DNA of 44,211 bases from an uncultured Campylobacter sp. (GCF_938039245.1 NZ_CALHVN010000041.1:1-44211), one strand, 5' to 3'. Positions 8,540 through 17,990 are shown, numbered from the stretch's first letter. Notes: generated by a model not told the origin, from the letters alone. Translations and numbers: made by a program.

Positions 8540-9043
8540 TTATAGTCTTTGCAAGTTATTCATTAGCTCATCGTAACTTTTATTTTTTTCTTGCAATATG
8601 CTATCAAGAAGTTTTGATGAAGCGTCCATTCCGCCGTTTTTTTCGGCTTCTAAAAGTTGCTTGTAGAGCGGTATAATAACATCTAGCGCTTTTGGATTTG
8701 GCTTACGGCGAACAGAATAATAACCGATAATTTCGCCTTTTTGATCCAAGGATGCGGTTACGTTGGCAAATACCCAGTAAAAAGAACCGTCAAAGCTTTT
8801 GTTTTTAACATAAGCAAAAACTTCTTTTTTATTTTTTACATACTCCCATAAAATTTTAAACACTATGCGAGGCATATCAGGATGCCTTACGATGTTGTGA
8901 GGCTTACCGATAAGCTCATTACCTTTTGCTCCTACTATTTGAGCAAAAGGTACGTTGCAGTATATTATCCTGCCCTTGGTATCTGTTTTAGAGACCAAAA
9001 AAGCATCGCTATTAACCTGTCTTTCCTGAAAGTTTTGTTGCAT
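8540..9043 (-). CDS. cetB: CetB/Aer-like PAS energy-taxis sensor
   Basis: The 167-residue cytoplasmic PAS protein closely resembles CetB of C. jejuni, the FAD-binding redox sensor of the bipartite energy-taxis receptor. Diagnostic segments are FLVSKTDTKGRIIYCN, GKPHNIVRHPDMPRIVFK, FYWVFANVTASLD and GYYSVRRKPNPKA. The start is placed at ATG 9043, preceded by AAGGAAG. A longer frame back to 9124 would overlap the upstream gene and adds residues foreign to the family. It follows the MshG/CtsF-like gene by 25 nt and precedes the chemoreceptor by 13 nt, so all three are probably co-transcribed. The gene symbol reflects similarity; C. jejuni-like genomes may carry more than one such paralogue. Confidence 0.82.
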   Translation of the reverse strand: MQQNFQERQVNSDAFLVSKTDTKGRIIYCNVPFAQIVGAKGNELIGKPHNIVRHPDMPRIVFKILWEYVKNKKEVFAYVKNKSFDGSFYWVFANVTASLDQKGEIIGYYSVRRKPNPKALDVIIPLYKQLLEAEKNGGMDASSKLLDSILQEKNKSYDELMNNLQRL

Positions 9044-9068
9044 TAGCTTTCTTCCTTTTTCCTGTTTC

Positions 9069-10319
9069 TTATTTGCGACCCTGAACCGCATTTCCAAGAT
9101 CCCACATAGGCATAAATATACCAAGAGCCAAGAGTATAACCATGGCCGCCATAAATAAAAGCATAATAGGCTCTATATAGCCTGATATATTATCTACTAG
9201 GTCGCTAAATTTGGCTTTATAATAATCCGTTACTTTTTCAAGCATTGCGTCTATCGCGCCGCCTCTTTCTCCTGCGCTTAGCATCTGAATAAGCATACTC
9301 TCGTAAAGTTCGGTATCTCTCATAGCTTCCGTTAGCGATATACCTCTTTGGACGGCTATTTTTATGGTTGCTAGCTTATCGTGTATTTCTTGGTTGTCAA
9401 CCGTCAATGTCGCTGTTTCTAAAGCCTCTGCTATCGGGATACCGGCTCTAACTAGTTCTGTAAAAATTAGGTTAAATCTATTCATGGTAGAATAAAATAT
9501 GATTTTATTTATTAAGTACACCTTTAATAAAAATTTATCAAAGCCATACTTAAAATCTTGATTGGTTTTATATAGATGCTTCATAATAAAAATAGTAGCT
9601 ATAAAACCAATTAACATATAAAGACCGTAATTACTAAGAGCGCTTTCTATGCCGAGTAGGATAATAGTCGGGGTTGGTAAATCTGCCCCAAGTTGCTCAA
9701 AAATCTCTCTAAATTTAGGTACGACATACATCATAAGCACTATAAAAGCAATAGCCATAGCCGACATTACGGTTATAGGGTATCTCATGGCTTTTTTAAA
9801 TTTTCTCTGATTTTCCCAAATTTCTTGCAATATATCAGATAGTTTTTGTAAAGACTCCGACATATTACCTGTATTTTCACCTAGTTTTATCATGGCTATA
9901 ACTACGTCGCCTAATTGATTTTTAAATTTCATAATAGCGTCGGTAAGACTTTGACCTTGGTTAAGATCGTCGTTTAGCGTAGTAAATATCGCCTTTAGTT
10001 TTTTATCCTCGGTGGACTTTGCTACCTCTTTTATGCTGTCGTGGATTGAAATTCCGGCATTTGTCATAACGCTTAATTGTCTAAAAGAAGCAATTAGATT
10101 ATTTATCTTTATCTTTGAGCCGCCTAAAAAGACGGACATCTTTTCTACCAAACCTCCAAACTGTTCTTGAATGGGGACATTTTTTGTTTCTCCGACTTTT
10201 ACGACTACGCCGGCATTCCTAGTTTTTGCTATGGCTTGCGCCTCGCTTTTATTATTGGCCTTTAGGGTCATCTTTTGCCTACGACCGTTAGCCATATATT
10301 CCACTTCAAAAAATTTCAT
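9069..10319 (-). CDS. ctsF: Type II/IV platform protein CtsF (PilC/GspF/MshG-like)
   Basis: The 416-residue inner-membrane platform protein belongs to the GspF/PilC family. It holds two T2SF repeats, each starting with an SVMTNAGISIHDSI-like or TELVRAGIPIAEALE-like segment (about residues 80 and 290). Three membrane spans lie near residues 180-205, 230-250 and 385-408. The LSAGERGGAIDAML motif near the end is family-typical. It turns with the GspE-like ATPase to assemble pseudopilins. In C. jejuni the orthologue CtsF is needed for natural transformation. The ATG overlaps the ctsE stop as ATGA, indicating coupled translation. Confidence 0.93.
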   Translation of the reverse strand: MKFFEVEYMANGRRQKMTLKANNKSEAQAIAKTRNAGVVVKVGETKNVPIQEQFGGLVEKMSVFLGGSKIKINNLIASFRQLSVMTNAGISIHDSIKEVAKSTEDKKLKAIFTTLNDDLNQGQSLTDAIMKFKNQLGDVVIAMIKLGENTGNMSESLQKLSDILQEIWENQRKFKKAMRYPITVMSAMAIAFIVLMMYVVPKFREIFEQLGADLPTPTIILLGIESALSNYGLYMLIGFIATIFIMKHLYKTNQDFKYGFDKFLLKVYLINKIIFYSTMNRFNLIFTELVRAGIPIAEALETATLTVDNQEIHDKLATIKIAVQRGISLTEAMRDTELYESMLIQMLSAGERGGAIDAMLEKVTDYYKAKFSDLVDNISGYIEPIMLLFMAAMVILLALGIFMPMWDLGNAVQGRK

Positions 10320-12073
10320 ATTTTAGCCACCCTAAATACTTCATCTATCGTTGTAACGCCTCTAGCTGCTCTTATGATTCCATCTTTAAACATATCTATA
10401 AAGTGTTCTCTGTATGCAACTTCTTTAATGGCTTCTTTTGTTGTACCGTTTGCTATCATGGCTGAAATAGTATCGCTTATCGGTAAAACCTCGCTTATCA
10501 TTTCTCGGCCCATATATCCCGTTTGAGAGCATTGATCGCAACCGACATGTTTGTAAAACTGATATTCTTGCGGTAAAAAGTCTTTAAACTGCTCTTGTAA
10601 ATTTGAAGGTAAAATCGTCTTTTGTTTGCAGTTTGGACATAATTTTCTTACAAGTCTTTGAGCCTCTATGGCTACCAACGCTCCACTAATAAGATAAGGT
10701 TCTATGCCCATATCTGCTATTCTAGTGACCGCGCTTATCGCATCGTTCGTATGCAGCGTTGAAAATACTAAGTGACCGGTTAAGGCTGCTTGAATAGCAA
10801 TGCGAAGAGTTTCCTGATCTCTGATCTCGCCTATCATTATAATGTCGGGATCTTGTCTTAAAATAGAGCGAAGAGCGGCGGCAAACGAAAGACCGACTTT
10901 TTCATTGACGTGGACTTGTTGAATCATATTTAGTTGATATTCCACCGGATCTTCAACGGTAATGATCTTAGTCTCTACGCTTTTTATATCGTTTAGAGCC
11001 GCATATAGCGTAGTTGTTTTACCGGAGCCGGTCGGGCCGGTAACCAATATAATACCGTAAGGCGCCTTCATTGCTTTGTTAAATTTCTCAAAAGTAGCCG
11101 GATGCATACCTAAATTCTCAAGACTTATTAGAACTTTTGACTTATCTAGGATACGTAAAACTATACTTTCGCCATGTAAAATAGGCAATGTAGAGATACG
11201 AAAATCGTATTCTTTGCCTGCTACTTGAGCTGAAAATCGACCGTCTTGCGGTTTTCTGCGCTCTGCTATATCCATATTAGAAAGTAGCTTCATACGCGAT
11301 ACTAAAGGGGGAAATAAGTCTTTGTCAAATATAAAAAGCTCGGCTAGCATGCCGTCTATACGACCTCTGACGACGCAGTTTGTCGTAGTAGCTTCTATAT
11401 GTATATCGCTTGCCCTACTAACGATAGATGTTCTTAAGATAACTTCAATAAGTTTTAAAATACCAGAACTATTTTCGTCGGCATTACCGCCAATAACCGT
11501 TGTAGACGAGAGCTCTTTTCTAATTTCTGCTACGATGCCTTTGACGCTATCGTTTAGCTCGACTTTGCTAAGATATTTGTCTATTTTGGCAGGATCTGCA
11601 ATAACGGTTTTTAGTAGCTTTCTACTAAATATAGACTGAAGCCTATCTTGGGCTGACATATCAAATGGATTTTTAAAGGCGACATATACCGCAATTTCAT
11701 CTTCTTTGACAGGAAGGGCTTCGTGCGTTTTAAGTTGCGTCAATGGTGCTTTTTCGCAAAGCCTATAATCTATGTCCACATTATCTAGTTCAATATACTC
11801 TAGTTTAAATTTAGAAGCTATATATTTTAGAAAATCTTTTAAATTTATTGCAAAATTTTCTGTTATTTCGTTGATATTTAATCTTTGTTTTTTATACAAT
11901 TCACCTAAGATATCGTAGACGAGTTCGTCTTTTAAGTCTGGTATTTCCTGATGGATTATTGTCTCAAAATCATCTTTTTCTCTTAACTGTGCTGTAATAT
12001 TTTGATACTGAGTATTCGATATTAATTCATTTTTTTGCGCAGTAGCTAAAAATAGTTCATAAACTTTCTTCAC
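10316..12073 (-). CDS. ctsE: Assembly ATPase CtsE (GspE/PilB/MshE-like)
   Basis: The 585-residue hexameric ATPase drives pseudopilus/pilus assembly. Walker A GPTGSGKT is at 346-353, the Asp box EDPVEY at 374-379, Walker B DIIMIGEIRD at 410-419 and the His box STLHTND near 438. A zinc tetracysteine is present as CPNC (479, 482) and CDQC (512, 515). The N-terminal 170 residues are the GspE/MshE N region but lack the RLGxxL motif associated with cyclic-di-GMP binding in MshE, so I would not assume nucleotide control. It lies between the TPR protein and ctsF. The orthologue in C. jejuni is required for DNA uptake. Confidence 0.94.
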   Translation of the reverse strand: MKKVYELFLATAQKNELISNTQYQNITAQLREKDDFETIIHQEIPDLKDELVYDILGELYKKQRLNINEITENFAINLKDFLKYIASKFKLEYIELDNVDIDYRLCEKAPLTQLKTHEALPVKEDEIAVYVAFKNPFDMSAQDRLQSIFSRKLLKTVIADPAKIDKYLSKVELNDSVKGIVAEIRKELSSTTVIGGNADENSSGILKLIEVILRTSIVSRASDIHIEATTTNCVVRGRIDGMLAELFIFDKDLFPPLVSRMKLLSNMDIAERRKPQDGRFSAQVAGKEYDFRISTLPILHGESIVLRILDKSKVLISLENLGMHPATFEKFNKAMKAPYGIILVTGPTGSGKTTTLYAALNDIKSVETKIITVEDPVEYQLNMIQQVHVNEKVGLSFAAALRSILRQDPDIIMIGEIRDQETLRIAIQAALTGHLVFSTLHTNDAISAVTRIADMGIEPYLISGALVAIEAQRLVRKLCPNCKQKTILPSNLQEQFKDFLPQEYQFYKHVGCDQCSQTGYMGREMISEVLPISDTISAMIANGTTKEAIKEVAYREHFIDMFKDGIIRAARGVTTIDEVFRVAKI

Positions 12074-12133
12074 TAAAAAATATCCTTTTATTTTCTAAAA
12101 TAAAAATACGTTAAGCAAGATATTGCACAAATT

Positions 12134-13027
12134 TTACAGTGCAGTATCGTCCTCTATCTTTTTCATTAAATCTTCGATATTGGCAGAATTTGCCTTATCG
12201 TTGTAAATTTTTAAAACGCTTATGGCATCGTTTTTTTGCTTAAGATTATATTTAGATTTAGCAAATATAATCCAGCTTTCTTCATTATTGCTATCTAATT
12301 CATTAGCGATTAGAGCCCATTTTTCGCTATTTTGATAATCTTTTGTACTGTAGTATCTTTTTGCTATCAAGACGGCTATGTCTGAGCTGTTGGCTTTATC
12401 AAATTTTGCCTTTAATTCATCGACTGAAACCTCTGAGGCAGATGACTGTATTTGAAATTTATTAATGTCTTGTCCGCTTGATGTATTTTTTGATGAAAAG
12501 GAGCCATCAGAATCAAAATTTATCTTTTCTTCCTTAGGTGTTTTTACGGCAACTTGTTTACCGCCTATATTTCTAGCCGCTGAAAAATTACTGACAGTAT
12601 CTGCATTATTTGGCAAATCATTGACATTTACCCAGCCATGTTGTTCTTCTTGCGGATCGATATCTCCAGCTATACTGACATTGTTGTTTTGCTTTTCGGA
12701 TAGGTTTTCATTTATCCCAAAATTATCCGAATTTAAAAGAGTATTATCTGATGGGTCTAGATTTTTCTTTTGTTCGTTAATCTCAGAATGTTTAGAGTCT
12801 TTGCTTGGCTCTTTAATATCGTTACTTATAGTACTACTGGCAACACCGCTAACCAGTGAATCTTTTAGTAGATAAAATGTAAGCGATGATACCGATACGG
12901 ATATAGCAAGTACGGCAGATACTGCATAAATATAAGTTTTTTTATCTTTAAACTTAAACTCTTTTCTTTTTTTGTCATAGGCTCTCCATCGCCTTTCTAA
13001 TTCCAATACCTCGTATGTCTCAAGCAT
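12134..13027 (-). CDS. MshN-like single-span protein with C-terminal TPR region
   Basis: The 297-residue protein has a short basic cytoplasmic N-terminus (ELERRWRAYDKKRKEFKFKD), one membrane span at about 34-55 (YAVSAVLAISVSVSSLTFYL), a long low-complexity polar linker (about 65-200) and a helical TPR-like C-terminus (IAKRYYSTKDYQNSEKWALI, then SWIIFAKSKYNLKQKNDAI). This architecture and its position between the MshM- and MshE-like genes match MshN of the MSHA operon. Positionally it corresponds to Cj1472c in C. jejuni, which I believe is the gene called ctsX, but I am not certain of that equivalence. It probably organises the envelope part of the machine. Confidence 0.72.
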   Translation of the reverse strand: MLETYEVLELERRWRAYDKKRKEFKFKDKKTYIYAVSAVLAISVSVSSLTFYLLKDSLVSGVASSTISNDIKEPSKDSKHSEINEQKKNLDPSDNTLLNSDNFGINENLSEKQNNNVSIAGDIDPQEEQHGWVNVNDLPNNADTVSNFSAARNIGGKQVAVKTPKEEKINFDSDGSFSSKNTSSGQDINKFQIQSSASEVSVDELKAKFDKANSSDIAVLIAKRYYSTKDYQNSEKWALIANELDSNNEESWIIFAKSKYNLKQKNDAISVLKIYNDKANSANIEDLMKKIEDDTAL

Positions 13028-13844
13028 CTATAAGCTCCGATTTAATGGCTGCCATTTCTATTATTTTAGTTACCATCGTATTGCCTCCTATTATAGTAGG
13101 TTGATTTGCGTCAAAATACTCGTAAAGTTCAAAAATATTAAACATAAGCTTATTTAACATCCTTAAATTACCCTTGCTTAAACTATTTAAAATTTCAAAC
13201 TGACTTTCTGTAAATTTTGAAAAAATATAATAAAACTGATTGTTCTGAAATTTATTCTCCAAATAAACCTTCATCTCGCCGACATCAACAGATCCCATTT
13301 CGATATTTTCCCATACTCTAGTCTTAAAATAATCTCTTGAAAGTATATCTTTGTCTATATACTCATGCGTAGCAAATAAAAATTTAAATAATCCGCTATC
13401 TGACATTATGCGAATCTTCTCCAGTAAAATTTCTGGATACAACTGAGATTCATCTAATATGACTACTACCGGTTTTCTATCTTGCACGTCATCTGTTTTT
13501 GCTTTGTATATTTTAATAAATTGCTCGTAACTCCCTATCTTTTCTTGAGGTTCCTTTTTAAAAATTCCTTCATATAATGACGTTACGAATTCCGCTTCAT
13601 TGAAAAAAGGATAAGGGAAAAAAACTATATCACCTTGCTCTTTTAGGTCTGAGACTATCTTTTTTAATAAAAAGGTTTTGCCACACCCAGGCTTACCGTA
13701 AAATACGATAAGCTTTACTGGTTTTTGCAATAAATCCAAAATTTTCTTATATGCTACTATAGACTTATCCAAATTGATATAGTCTGATTCTTGCCCTATA
13801 TCGGCAAAAATATTTTTTATAGTAGTATATTTGTTACCGCTCAT
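13020..13844 (-). CDS. ctsP: AAA NTPase CtsP (ExeA/GspA/MshM-like)
   Basis: The 274-residue AAA-type protein has Walker A YGKPGCGKT near residues 49-57 and Walker B VVVILDESQ near 125-133, followed by sensor-like FLFATHEY. It matches the ExeA/GspA and MshM ATPases that assist secretin assembly in related machines, but it lacks their C-terminal membrane and peptidoglycan-binding extension, as does CtsP. In C. jejuni, CtsP is a membrane-associated nucleotide-binding protein needed for transformation. It overlaps the secretin gene by 11 nt and the MshN-like gene by 8 nt, so tight translational coupling is likely. Confidence 0.85.
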   Translation of the reverse strand: MSGNKYTTIKNIFADIGQESDYINLDKSIVAYKKILDLLQKPVKLIVFYGKPGCGKTFLLKKIVSDLKEQGDIVFFPYPFFNEAEFVTSLYEGIFKKEPQEKIGSYEQFIKIYKAKTDDVQDRKPVVVILDESQLYPEILLEKIRIMSDSGLFKFLFATHEYIDKDILSRDYFKTRVWENIEMGSVDVGEMKVYLENKFQNNQFYYIFSKFTESQFEILNSLSKGNLRMLNKLMFNIFELYEYFDANQPTIIGGNTMVTKIIEMAAIKSELIDA

Positions 13845-15435
13845 ATATCGACCTTGAAAATCCCAAATCTTTTAGTGATTGATTTATCGGTGTTGGATTT
13901 GATATATCAACTATTCTTGGGGTTATTATAAAAACAAGTTCAGTAGTTCTTAGACTATCTTTTGTGCTCTTGAAAGCATTCCCGAGAACTGGAATATCTC
14001 CTAAAAAAGGAACTTTGGTATTGTCTTTACCTTTGGATTGAGCTATAAGACCCCCTAAAACAATAGTATCGCCGCTATTAACCTGTACTACCGTCGAAAG
14101 TTTCTTTTGTATAGTATCTGGAGCTATTTCTCGTATGGCAGTGCTTTGTCTTGTATCGTCTTCCGTATACTTAAAGCTACTTAATGACGGGTTTATTCTA
14201 AGCATAATTTTATTGTCGTCTGAAACTTCCGGTAGAATATTTAGTAGTATGCCTATGAATACAGAATACTGCTTATATGTAATAGTAGTTTTACCGTTTA
14301 GAGAGTTATTGTTTTGACTTTCTTCTTGAACGCGATAGTTTACATTATCACCTACGGATATTAAGGCTTGTTGATTGTTTAGTGTTGTAATTTTAGGGCT
14401 TGATACTATCTTTGTACGCCCATTAGTTTCAAGAAAATTGAGTACGCCATCTAGGTTAAAGTTAAATCCGGCAATCAAATTCATACTTTGAGAAAAACCG
14501 CCCCCAAGACCATTTCCTCTATTTGACCAAAACAGATCATTTGCCGGTATTAATCCATAAGTTCTACTCAATGTAGTTGTAGGATTACCGTTGGCATCTT
14601 GTCCTACTGTTTCTGTTACCCCGGTTGTAACCGGACGATTGTATAGTCCAGTTTTAAATCCTATATTAAATTTACTCCAATCTACGCCTTTTGTGTAGCT
14701 ATTTGCAAGTTCGACAGATATTATTGATACGTCAATAACCACCTGTTTTTTTAGCCTTTCTTGTATATCTTTAATGTATTCGGAAACCCTCTTTAGCTGA
14801 GCCGCAGTACCTGTAACCGTTACTAGTCCGGCATTTGCATTAATTACAGGATCTGGTGCAACTATACTTTCTGTGGTATTGTTTAGGATGGCTTTTATCT
14901 CAGTATCAAGCTTTTCCCAAAAATCAAATTTTTCCGTAGTTTTTATAATATTATCAAGCTTACCCCCGCCGGCACCTATTTCCCCAGCGGCTTGATCATC
15001 TTTATCCTGCCCAACTTCCGCCGGGGCTGAATCAACAGATGCTTTTGTTATTGCGGTACCCTCTCTAATAGAAGTTATGTAATCAATCTTAAAAGTTTTT
15101 GTTTGGAGAGAAGAAATTTTTAACACATCCTGAGAAAACGTATAGCTCATATCTTTTTCGGATAACAATAAAGTAAAAATTTCATTTAGCGTTTTGTCTT
15201 TTATATTTACACCAAATATTTGCTCGCCTATTGCATCTTTTGCAAACTGATCTTTTGATACGATACTAAAATGACACATATCTGAGAGCTGAGTTAATAC
15301 TTCTTGTACTGTAACTTGCTCGTTTATTTTAAGATTAAATACCCTATTGTCACAACTACCAGCACTAAGAGAAGATAGTGATAATGCAGTAAATATAGAA
15401 ATAGGTATGATTTTATTTAATTTTAATGATAACAT
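13834..15435 (-). CDS. ctsD: Outer-membrane secretin CtsD (MshL/PilQ-like)
   Basis: The 533-residue secretin has a signal peptide (IIPISIFTALSLSSLSAG), an STN/N0-like domain (about 35-110), a variable linker, an N1 domain around 190-235 (NAGLVTVTGTAAQLKRVSEY) and a C-terminal beta-barrel secretin domain from about 330 (TKIVSSPKITTLNNQQALIS; VNSGDTIVLGGLIAQ; VPFLGDIPVLGNAFK; ELVFIITPRIVD). No clear lipobox is present. It forms the ring through which DNA or the pseudopilus passes the outer membrane. Overlaps of 23 and 11 nt with its neighbours place it firmly in the operon. Confidence 0.93.
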   Translation of the reverse strand: MLSLKLNKIIPISIFTALSLSSLSAGSCDNRVFNLKINEQVTVQEVLTQLSDMCHFSIVSKDQFAKDAIGEQIFGVNIKDKTLNEIFTLLLSEKDMSYTFSQDVLKISSLQTKTFKIDYITSIREGTAITKASVDSAPAEVGQDKDDQAAGEIGAGGGKLDNIIKTTEKFDFWEKLDTEIKAILNNTTESIVAPDPVINANAGLVTVTGTAAQLKRVSEYIKDIQERLKKQVVIDVSIISVELANSYTKGVDWSKFNIGFKTGLYNRPVTTGVTETVGQDANGNPTTTLSRTYGLIPANDLFWSNRGNGLGGGFSQSMNLIAGFNFNLDGVLNFLETNGRTKIVSSPKITTLNNQQALISVGDNVNYRVQEESQNNNSLNGKTTITYKQYSVFIGILLNILPEVSDDNKIMLRINPSLSSFKYTEDDTRQSTAIREIAPDTIQKKLSTVVQVNSGDTIVLGGLIAQSKGKDNTKVPFLGDIPVLGNAFKSTKDSLRTTELVFIITPRIVDISNPTPINQSLKDLGFSRSIYER

Positions 15436-15820
15436 TTTTATTTTCCCCCTTTTTTAAATTTAAATCTATTTTTTGTTCTTTATTTGCTAGGATAGCACTT
15501 GATCCTCTGATTGCCGATAGTTCATATTCACCTATTTTATCTCTTATTTGATACCATTTTCCATTAATTTTTGCTTTATTATTAAATAAAGCTTGTAATT
15601 CAAATATACTAGCCGTAGAGTTACTTTCAGTGTTATAGACGGTAGCTTTTGTTTTAAGAAAAGGATCCGACAGTTTATTTAAATCAGAAGCATCAAGTCC
15701 CTTTCTCTCTTTGTTTATAGCCGCAAATTTATCCTCATACCCCTCAATTTCGCTTTGGGTATCGCTGGCAAAAGATGCCAAATTTGCTAACAATAGTAAA
15801 GCAATACCGTATGTTTTCAT
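15413..15820 (-). CDS. ctsR: Small periplasmic MshK-like protein (CtsR position)
   Basis: I place the start at ATG 15820, where it overlaps the upstream stop as ATGA and gives a proper signal peptide (MKTYGIALLLLANLASFA); an in-frame ATG six codons earlier is less likely. The mature protein of about 115 residues contains LSDPFLKTKATVYN, FELQALFNNKAKINGKWYQI and DLNLKKGENKNVIIKIK. This is the short beta-rich pattern of GspC/PilP/MshK-type proteins that contact the secretin. Its place just before the secretin gene matches mshK, and ctsR in C. jejuni. The assignment rests mainly on position. Confidence 0.7.
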   Translation of the reverse strand: MKTYGIALLLLANLASFASDTQSEIEGYEDKFAAINKERKGLDASDLNKLSDPFLKTKATVYNTESNSTASIFELQALFNNKAKINGKWYQIRDKIGEYELSAIRGSSAILANKEQKIDLNLKKGENKNVIIKIK

Positions 15821-16479
15821 TGATATTTCATTCCCCATACATACACTCCTAGATTACCATTAAGTTTTCCGTTTGTGGAATTGATGTCGATATTGCTCAC
15901 ATCAACAACCAATTTTGATTCTTCAATGGCATTAATATATCCTACTATATCTTTAAAGCCACCGTCCACCGATATGTTTATATCTAGCATTTGCTCTATC
16001 TTTTCGGCACTAGGTTCCTTAAAGGTGTTTGATATTTTTGTTATTTTTACATTATTTTTATTTGCTAGTAAAGCTAAGTTATCTAAAAAGTCGGCCCAGC
16101 TTTGTTCGCTAAATATCAAGTAAGATAACTCTTTTAGCTTATCATCAAAGTACTGGTTCATTTTTTGCGTATCTGCAAGTTTTATCTGTAATTGTCCAAT
16201 ATCATTTTTTTCTTGATTTATTTTGAAATTTCTATCGTTATTTCTATCGTTATTTAAACTTAGACTATCAAGCTTATTATTAACTTCGTTTAGATTGGTT
16301 GTCACAGAGCTATTTTCAGACATTGAGCTGTCATGGTACTCTTGTGCATACGGCATGATTGCATAGTATATAACGACTCCGCTAAGTATTAGACTTGCAA
16401 GAAGCATTACGGAAACTTCGCTCGGTTTCTTATTATCGAAATAGTTATCGATTTTCGTAAAAATATTATCATTTCTCAT
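15817..16479 (-). CDS. PilO/MshJ-like inner-membrane alignment protein
   Basis: The 220-residue protein has one membrane span at about 22-43 (VMLLASLILSGVVIYYAIMP), a coiled coil with N/D-rich heptads (about 55-115), and a C-terminal ferredoxin-like fold typical of PilO (INISVDGGFKDIVGYINAIE, then LVVDVSNIDI). PilO/MshJ proteins pair with PilN to link the cytoplasmic platform to the secretin. It is encoded between the MshI-like and MshK-like genes with 1- and 4-nt overlaps. I do not recall a named Campylobacter symbol, so none is given. Confidence 0.8.
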   Translation of the reverse strand: MRNDNIFTKIDNYFDNKKPSEVSVMLLASLILSGVVIYYAIMPYAQEYHDSSMSENSSVTTNLNEVNNKLDSLSLNNDRNNDRNFKINQEKNDIGQLQIKLADTQKMNQYFDDKLKELSYLIFSEQSWADFLDNLALLANKNNVKITKISNTFKEPSAEKIEQMLDINISVDGGFKDIVGYINAIEESKLVVDVSNIDINSTNGKLNGNLGVYVWGMKYQ

Positions 16480-17990
16480 TATTTTATCTTTATAGTAACA
16501 TTTGTTTCATATGAAGGAACGCCGTATTTTTTATCTAGAGATATCTCTTTTGTCGTTATAGAGTATTTATCTGAATTACTAATATTTTGTATAAGTTCAG
16601 TCAGTTTTTTCTCATCCTTACTAACTAGCATAATCTTCATATCTCTATTTGAATTTACTATCTTGGCTGTTTGTATATCTTTGTTGTTTATTAGATTACT
16701 AAGTTCAAACAAAACTATACTTTTCATAGGATATTTTACTTTTTTATTATAAATTTCAGAGATCGTATTTTTTCTAAAATTCATCTTTTCTTCTTCTAGC
16801 CCGATATTTGCGGTTATATTGTTTTTTTCTTGTTGTAGCCTTGCTAGCTCCGCTTCTATTCTCTGTAAGTCTCTCTGGTTTACTTCAAGCTCGCTTCTCT
16901 TGTCAGCCGTATCTATATCTGTTATCGTAGCAAAAACGTAAAGATATATCGGCCAAGCTATACCGCCTAAAATACCCAGCAGAGAATACATTATTAGCTT
17001 ACCGCTACTGCGCTGAAATAACGGAAGCGGCCTTAAAAAATTTGAAAAGTTGAAGCTATTGTCGCGTGTCTCTTGATAGTACTGCGCATTAACTACTAAG
17101 ATTTCATTTAGGGTACTGGCTTGAACTTCTTTTGAGTTTATGGCTACTGAAACATTAAGGTTGCTTGCCGTTAAGCCAATTTTTTCTTTAATGCACTCGC
17201 AAAAATCTCCCATCGGGACATCTGAGACTATATATAAATTTGATACATTGGCTCCGCCGAATCTATTTAAACTATCAATTACATCGCTAGTATAATAAAT
17301 TATCTCATCAAAAATTTCTACTATAAAGGACTTATTTCTTTCGTTTGGCGTATTTGTGCCGTCTTTTATGATATTAAAAAAAGAACTATCGTTTAACTTA
17401 TCGCCGCTTAAGGTGGAAAATTTTTCGCTGATAGTTCTTGATGAGTATCTAAACGGCCTTGATTGTGCATATTCTCCGTTTTGATATACGGCTATAAATG
17501 CATCATCTTCTTGCATTACTATAAATGCATCTACGTTTTGAGCCGATAGTATATTTTTCTTATACAGCGCCTCAAAAGCCAAAGGAGCGGCTACTACATA
17601 GTCAATATACGGTATTTTTTTGACAAATAGCGAAAATAACTTATTGCTTGACAATACATCTGATATAAAGACATTGAAAATTTTATTTTCGGACGAAACC
17701 CCGTTAAATTCGTTATATACTATTTTATACTCGGCTGCCGGATCCAAATTAAATAATTCATAGGCTTTAATCGTTATTAAATTAGATACATCGTCTTCTT
17801 CGGTTGAGGACGGTATCTCTACATTTCCTACAATAAGATCTTTATATTTTATGTATGACACAAAATAGCTATTTTTATTAGCTTTGCTTAATTCCACGGG
17901 TTGAATTTTGTTGTCGGAAAAAGCAAAAGATGTTTGCAAGTATGGATCATACGCGACTATTGCCGGAGTAGCGTTTTTACTTTTTGCCAT
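16479..17990 (-). CDS. MshI-like fused PilM/PilN protein
   Basis: The start is set at ATG 17990, which has an AAGGA ribosome site; an upstream in-frame TTG at 18023 lacks one. The 503-residue protein combines a cytoplasmic PilM/GspL-type actin-like half (about 1-320, including DAFIVMQEDDAFIAVYQNGE and NRFGGANVSNLYIVSD) with one membrane span at about 330-352 (LLGILGGIAWPIYLYVF). A coiled coil and a PilN-like periplasmic domain follow. This fusion is the arrangement of MshI. It is the first gene of the operon, about 70 nt downstream of a good promoter. Confidence 0.78.
   Translation of the reverse strand: MAKSKNATPAIVAYDPYLQTSFAFSDNKIQPVELSKANKNSYFVSYIKYKDLIVGNVEIPSSTEEDDVSNLITIKAYELFNLDPAAEYKIVYNEFNGVSSENKIFNVFISDVLSSNKLFSLFVKKIPYIDYVVAAPLAFEALYKKNILSAQNVDAFIVMQEDDAFIAVYQNGEYAQSRPFRYSSRTISEKFSTLSGDKLNDSSFFNIIKDGTNTPNERNKSFIVEIFDEIIYYTSDVIDSLNRFGGANVSNLYIVSDVPMGDFCECIKEKIGLTASNLNVSVAINSKEVQASTLNEILVVNAQYYQETRDNSFNFSNFLRPLPLFQRSSGKLIMYSLLGILGGIAWPIYLYVFATITDIDTADKRSELEVNQRDLQRIEAELARLQQEKNNITANIGLEEEKMNFRKNTISEIYNKKVKYPMKSIVLFELSNLINNKDIQTAKIVNSNRDMKIMLVSKDEKKLTELIQNISNSDKYSITTKEISLDKKYGVPSYETNVTIKIK

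Noticed and set aside
9044..9124. N-terminal extension of the PAS protein
   Set aside because: It overlaps ctsF and is foreign to CetB; ATG 9043 has a good ribosome site.
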